51,078 nt of DNA from SAR324 cluster bacterium REDSEA-S27_B3 (GTDB lineage: Bacteria; SAR324; NAC60-12): NCBI GenBank assembly GCA_001627865.1, contig LUQO01000009.1, positions 1 through 51,078 of the forward strand. The letters are read 5' to 3'. A program made the position numbers and the translations under genes. The notes beneath the pieces are model-generated. The model was given only the letters and a program-made list of their open reading frames with translations. It ran no database searches and had not been told where the DNA came from. Below, piece after piece: positions 48,365 through 51,078 of the stretch (positions are counted from its first letter, which is position 1; each line of letters starts with the position of its first letter).

Positions 48365-49189
48365 ATGCTAGATTATTATCGACCAGACAATCTTAATGAC
48401 GGACTTGTTGCTTTGAGTGAGTATCCCTGGACTTTACTGGCAGGAGGAACAGATTTTTATCCGGCACGAGTTGGTAAACATCTCAATGAAAAAGTCATGG
48501 ATTTGACAGGTATCAGGGAATTACGTTCCATCAGGGAAACCGGAGACGAGATACATCTGGGGGCGTTGACAACATGGACTGATGTTGTTAAGGCAAAACT
48601 GCCCAGGGCGTTTGACGGGTTGAAAAAAGCAGTGAAAACAATTGGAGGAGTCCAAACCCAAAATGCAGGAACAATTTGTGGTAATATCTGTAATGCCTCT
48701 CCTGCAGCTGACAGCGTTCCCAATCTGATGGCTCTTGATGCAAAAGTTGAGTTGATGTCTGTAAATGAAACAAGAACACTTCCCCTGAAAGAGTTTATTC
48801 TTGGGAACAGGAAAACTGCCAGAAAAAATGATGAGTTTGTTACCGGAATTTTGATTCCACATCCTGGCAAAGACGCGCATGGAAATTTTGAAAAACTGGG
48901 GTCCCGCGCATTTCTGGTAATTTCAATTGTTATGGTTGGAGTGGTTGCAGAATTGAACGAACCAGGGGAAATTGTGAAGCTGAATGTTGCAGTAGGTGCA
49001 TGCTCCGCGGTTTCTCAAAGACTGAGCTTGTTGGAAAAGGAAGCTCAAGGTCAAAAGCTCAAGGATCTGGAAATCAAGCCTGCGTATCTGGATACATTGG
49101 AGCCTATTGATGATGTCCGCGGATCTGCGGCATACCGAAACGCCGTAATCCCGGAATTGGTTCTTCGCGCTGTAAAAGGAGTTGTATAA
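48365..49189 (+). CDS. FAD-binding subunit of a molybdenum hydroxylase (XdhB/CoxM-like)
   Basis: 274 aa from the ATG at 48365; a TTG two codons earlier is possible. The FAD pyrophosphate-binding motifs AGGTDFYPAR and TIGGVQTQNAGTICGNICNASPAAD are the hallmark of the medium subunit of xanthine dehydrogenase/CO-dehydrogenase-type enzymes. It carries electrons from the 2Fe-2S clusters to NAD+ or another acceptor. The gene starts divergently from dnaE and the next subunit begins only 3 bp after its stop. Confidence 0.93.
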   Translation: MLDYYRPDNLNDGLVALSEYPWTLLAGGTDFYPARVGKHLNEKVMDLTGIRELRSIRETGDEIHLGALTTWTDVVKAKLPRAFDGLKKAVKTIGGVQTQNAGTICGNICNASPAADSVPNLMALDAKVELMSVNETRTLPLKEFILGNRKTARKNDEFVTGILIPHPGKDAHGNFEKLGSRAFLVISIVMVGVVAELNEPGEIVKLNVAVGACSAVSQRLSLLEKEAQGQKLKDLEIKPAYLDTLEPIDDVRGSAAYRNAVIPELVLRAVKGVV

Positions 49190-49192
49190 AAA

Positions 49193-51078
49193 ATGAGTAC
49201 AGCAGAAAACAAAAAAGTATCATTTGTTCTGAATAACAACCCTCAAACTATTAACTCAAATCAATTACGCAGGGTTTCTGACGTTCTTCGTGAAGATTTA
49301 GGATTGACTGGAACAAAGGTGGGGTGTGACGCTGGAGATTGCGGTGCCTGCACCATCCTGATAGATGGAGAGCAGCGTTATGCCTGTTTGACTGCAGCAG
49401 GACAGCTGGAAGGCTGTAATGTCCGTACTGTTGAAGGTCTTTCAAGAAATGGTGAACTGACGCCACTTCAACAGTCATTCCTGGATGAAGGGGCGGCGCA
49501 GTGCGGCATCTGTACACCAGGGATGCTGATGGCGGCACAGTCATTATTGGATCAGGTATCTAACCCCTCTGAAGAGCAGGTACTTGAAGCATTAAGCGGT
49601 GTTTTGTGCCGCTGTACAGGATATACAAAAATCGTTAAGGCTGTGATCAATTCCGGAAAAAATAAGAATCTTATTTCCGTTCCGGAAACAGGAAATGCTG
49701 TAGGTTCACGCATGGTGAAAGTCGATGGTCACAAAAAACTTACAGGAGAGGAAATCTTTGGAGCAGATACTGCTCCGGAAGACTCCCTTTGGCTCCGCGC
49801 AATCCGTTCTCCTCATGCGCGCGCGCGTTTCTCGCTCAATCATCCGGAACAGGTGTTGAAGAAATATCCGGGGCTGGTCAAGGTGCTTACCGCGGATGAT
49901 GTACCTGGCAACAATGGTTTCGGAATTTATCCTGACATCAAGGATCAGCCGGTATTAGCAAAGGATCATGTGCGCTACAGGGGAGAGGCAGTGGTCGCGT
50001 TAGTCGGTGATCGCGCAAGCGTGGAGGCGGTTAGCGAACAGGACTTAGGCTTGGTTTGGCATCCGACTGAAGCAGTACGCGGTTTGGATGGTGCTCTTGC
50101 GGGGAACCTGGATCCTGTACAGGATCAATTTCCTGACAATACTTTGTCGAGGGGCTTTGTTAAAAAAGGTGATGTTGAAAAAGGAATTTCAGGCTCACAT
50201 GCTGTAGCAGAAGGTCTTTGGACTACTTCGGCAATTGAACACGGTTACATTGAGCCTGAAGCAGGATATGCACGCAGAATCGGTGATCGGCTTGAATTAT
50301 TCGTCTGCACGCAAACACCATACATGGACCTGACAGAAGTAGCACATGTACTTGGAATTGATGAACAACAAATTCGAATTATTCCGTCTGCTGTAGGTGG
50401 GGGGTTTGGAGGCAAGCTGGATATGTCAGTTCAGCCTCTGGTGGCAGTTGCGGCATGGATTCTGGACCGGCCTGTAAGATGCGTTTACACACGTCCTGAA
50501 TCACTGGCTTCCACCACAAAAAGACATCCGGTGCGCATCAGGGCAAAAGCCGGTTGCAGCAGTGAAGGAAAATTGACCGCCTTTGAATTTCATGGAGATT
50601 TTAATACCGGAGCATATGCTTCATGGGGGCCTACTGTCGCGGACAGGGTTCCTATACATTGCACAGGACCTTATTTTGTGCCGAATGTGCTTTCCAAAAC
50701 ACGAGCCCTGTTCACCAACGAATCACCTTCCGGGGCTTTCCGTGGTTTTGGCACCCCACAGGCTGCTATTGCTCATGAAGCATTGATGGACACCCTTTCG
50801 GAAAAGATTGGGATGGACCCGCTTGAGTTCAGGATAAAAAACGCGCTCAGGAAAGGTGACCGTACAAACACAGGACAGCTTCTGGAAAACAGCGTCGGGC
50901 AGGTTGAGTGCCTGGAGTCACTGAAGAACCGCTGGACAGAATGGCGTGAGTCTGCGGAGAAGCTTAATCAAAAATCCACTGTGATCAAAAGAGGTGTCGG
51001 CAGTGGATCTGTCTGGTATGGATGCGGTAACACTTCAATGTCTAATCCATCCACTATCAGGGTTGGAATTAATGCAGA
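49193..51078 (+). CDS. fused 2Fe-2S/molybdopterin-binding subunit of a xanthine dehydrogenase-like hydroxylase (3' end outside window)
   Basis: At least 628 aa, open to the last base. The first 160 residues hold the two 2Fe-2S domains: KVGCDAGDCGACTILI with a later cysteine in YACLTA, then QCGICTPGM and LCRCTGY. The rest begins the molybdenum domain, with SPHARARFSL, HVRYRGEAVVALV, SAVGGGFGGKLDMSVQPLV (cofactor-binding) and SGAFRGFGTPQAA. The CO-dehydrogenase loop AYxCSFR is absent, so it is not a form I CODH. The small and large subunits are usually separate or the FAD domain lies between; a direct fusion with a separate FAD gene is less common. Substrate is unknown, possibly a purine or other heterocycle or aldehyde. 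Confidence 0.9.
   Translation, partial: MSTAENKKVSFVLNNNPQTINSNQLRRVSDVLREDLGLTGTKVGCDAGDCGACTILIDGEQRYACLTAAGQLEGCNVRTVEGLSRNGELTPLQQSFLDEGAAQCGICTPGMLMAAQSLLDQVSNPSEEQVLEALSGVLCRCTGYTKIVKAVINSGKNKNLISVPETGNAVGSRMVKVDGHKKLTGEEIFGADTAPEDSLWLRAIRSPHARARFSLNHPEQVLKKYPGLVKVLTADDVPGNNGFGIYPDIKDQPVLAKDHVRYRGEAVVALVGDRASVEAVSEQDLGLVWHPTEAVRGLDGALAGNLDPVQDQFPDNTLSRGFVKKGDVEKGISGSHAVAEGLWTTSAIEHGYIEPEAGYARRIGDRLELFVCTQTPYMDLTEVAHVLGIDEQQIRIIPSAVGGGFGGKLDMSVQPLVAVAAWILDRPVRCVYTRPESLASTTKRHPVRIRAKAGCSSEGKLTAFEFHGDFNTGAYASWGPTVADRVPIHCTGPYFVPNVLSKTRALFTNESPSGAFRGFGTPQAAIAHEALMDTLSEKIGMDPLEFRIKNALRKGDRTNTGQLLENSVGQVECLESLKNRWTEWRESAEKLNQKSTVIKRGVGSGSVWYGCGNTSMSNPSTIRVGINA

Overview
The window reads as chromosomal DNA from a Gram-negative heterotrophic bacterium. 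Evidence for the outer membrane is an LptE-type lipoprotein, an MsbA-type lipid exporter and a PBP4-type endopeptidase. Evidence for the core chromosome is gyrA, dnaE, groESL with a CIRCE operator, lysS, cysS and miaA/miaB. The DNA is moderately AT-rich apart from one clearly GC-rich gene at about 39.4-41.3 kb. The gene mix would suit an uncultured marine lineage near the deltaproteobacteria/SAR324, but this is a low-confidence inference: there is no rRNA and no database search was possible.

Layout. 0.1-2.3 kb: a URO-D-fold protein and a glycerophosphodiester phosphodiesterase. 2.3-2.9 kb: non-coding, with a possible insertion-sequence end. 2.9-4.1 kb: an AAA/DUF4143 ATPase behind two tandem palindromes. 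4.3-9.4 kb: tRNA-Pro(CGG), an unknown secreted protein, a LytR_C-domain protein and gyrA, all on the minus strand. 9.6-12.3 kb: cyclophilin, an unknown 99-aa protein, an iron-sulfur group (bolA-like, HesB/IscA, 2Fe-2S ferredoxin) and a TlpA-like thioredoxin. 12.6-14.9 kb: a glycosyltransferase fused to a Rossmann-like domain, then PBP4. 15.2-17.5 kb (plus): leuB and a TagB/F-like transferase. 17.5-23.6 kb (minus): nuoM, cysS, msbA, a LicC/PntC-like nucleotidyltransferase and a cupin. 23.8-27.5 kb: an unknown 430-aa protein, dUTPase, an RDD membrane protein and an alpha/beta hydrolase. 27.75-31 kb (plus): DUF4416, miaA, an unknown protein, miaB. 31-33.8 kb: a small putative lipoprotein, a FIST protein, lptE and a DksA/TraR protein. 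33.9-36.1 kb: groEL/groES with CIRCE. 36.2-39.3 kb: lysS-hisI-acyl-CoA dehydrogenase. 39.4-41.3 kb: the GC-rich adenylate cyclase/TolB-like/TPR protein. 41.5-44.2 kb: two fold-type II PLP enzymes. 44.3-48.1 kb: dnaE. 48.4 kb to the end: a molybdenum hydroxylase operon (FAD subunit, then a fused 2Fe-2S/molybdopterin subunit cut by the window end).

How the genes fit together. Most of the window is housekeeping. Local functional groups are iron-sulfur assembly (ferredoxin-IscA-BolA), tRNA A37 modification (miaA-miaB), cell-surface assembly (GT2, PBP4, TagB-like, cytidylyltransferase-like, MsbA, LptE) and protein folding (groESL). Copies of a short inverted-repeat element family lie in intergenic gaps between 9.4 and 18 kb. 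I see no CRISPR array, prophage, complete insertion sequence or recognisable defence island. The best candidates for something new are the doubled operator before the AAA ATPase, the composition-mosaic cyclase gene, the paired PLP enzymes, the nucleotidyltransferase/transferase surface group, the orphan nuoM and several uncharacterised proteins in conserved-looking positions.
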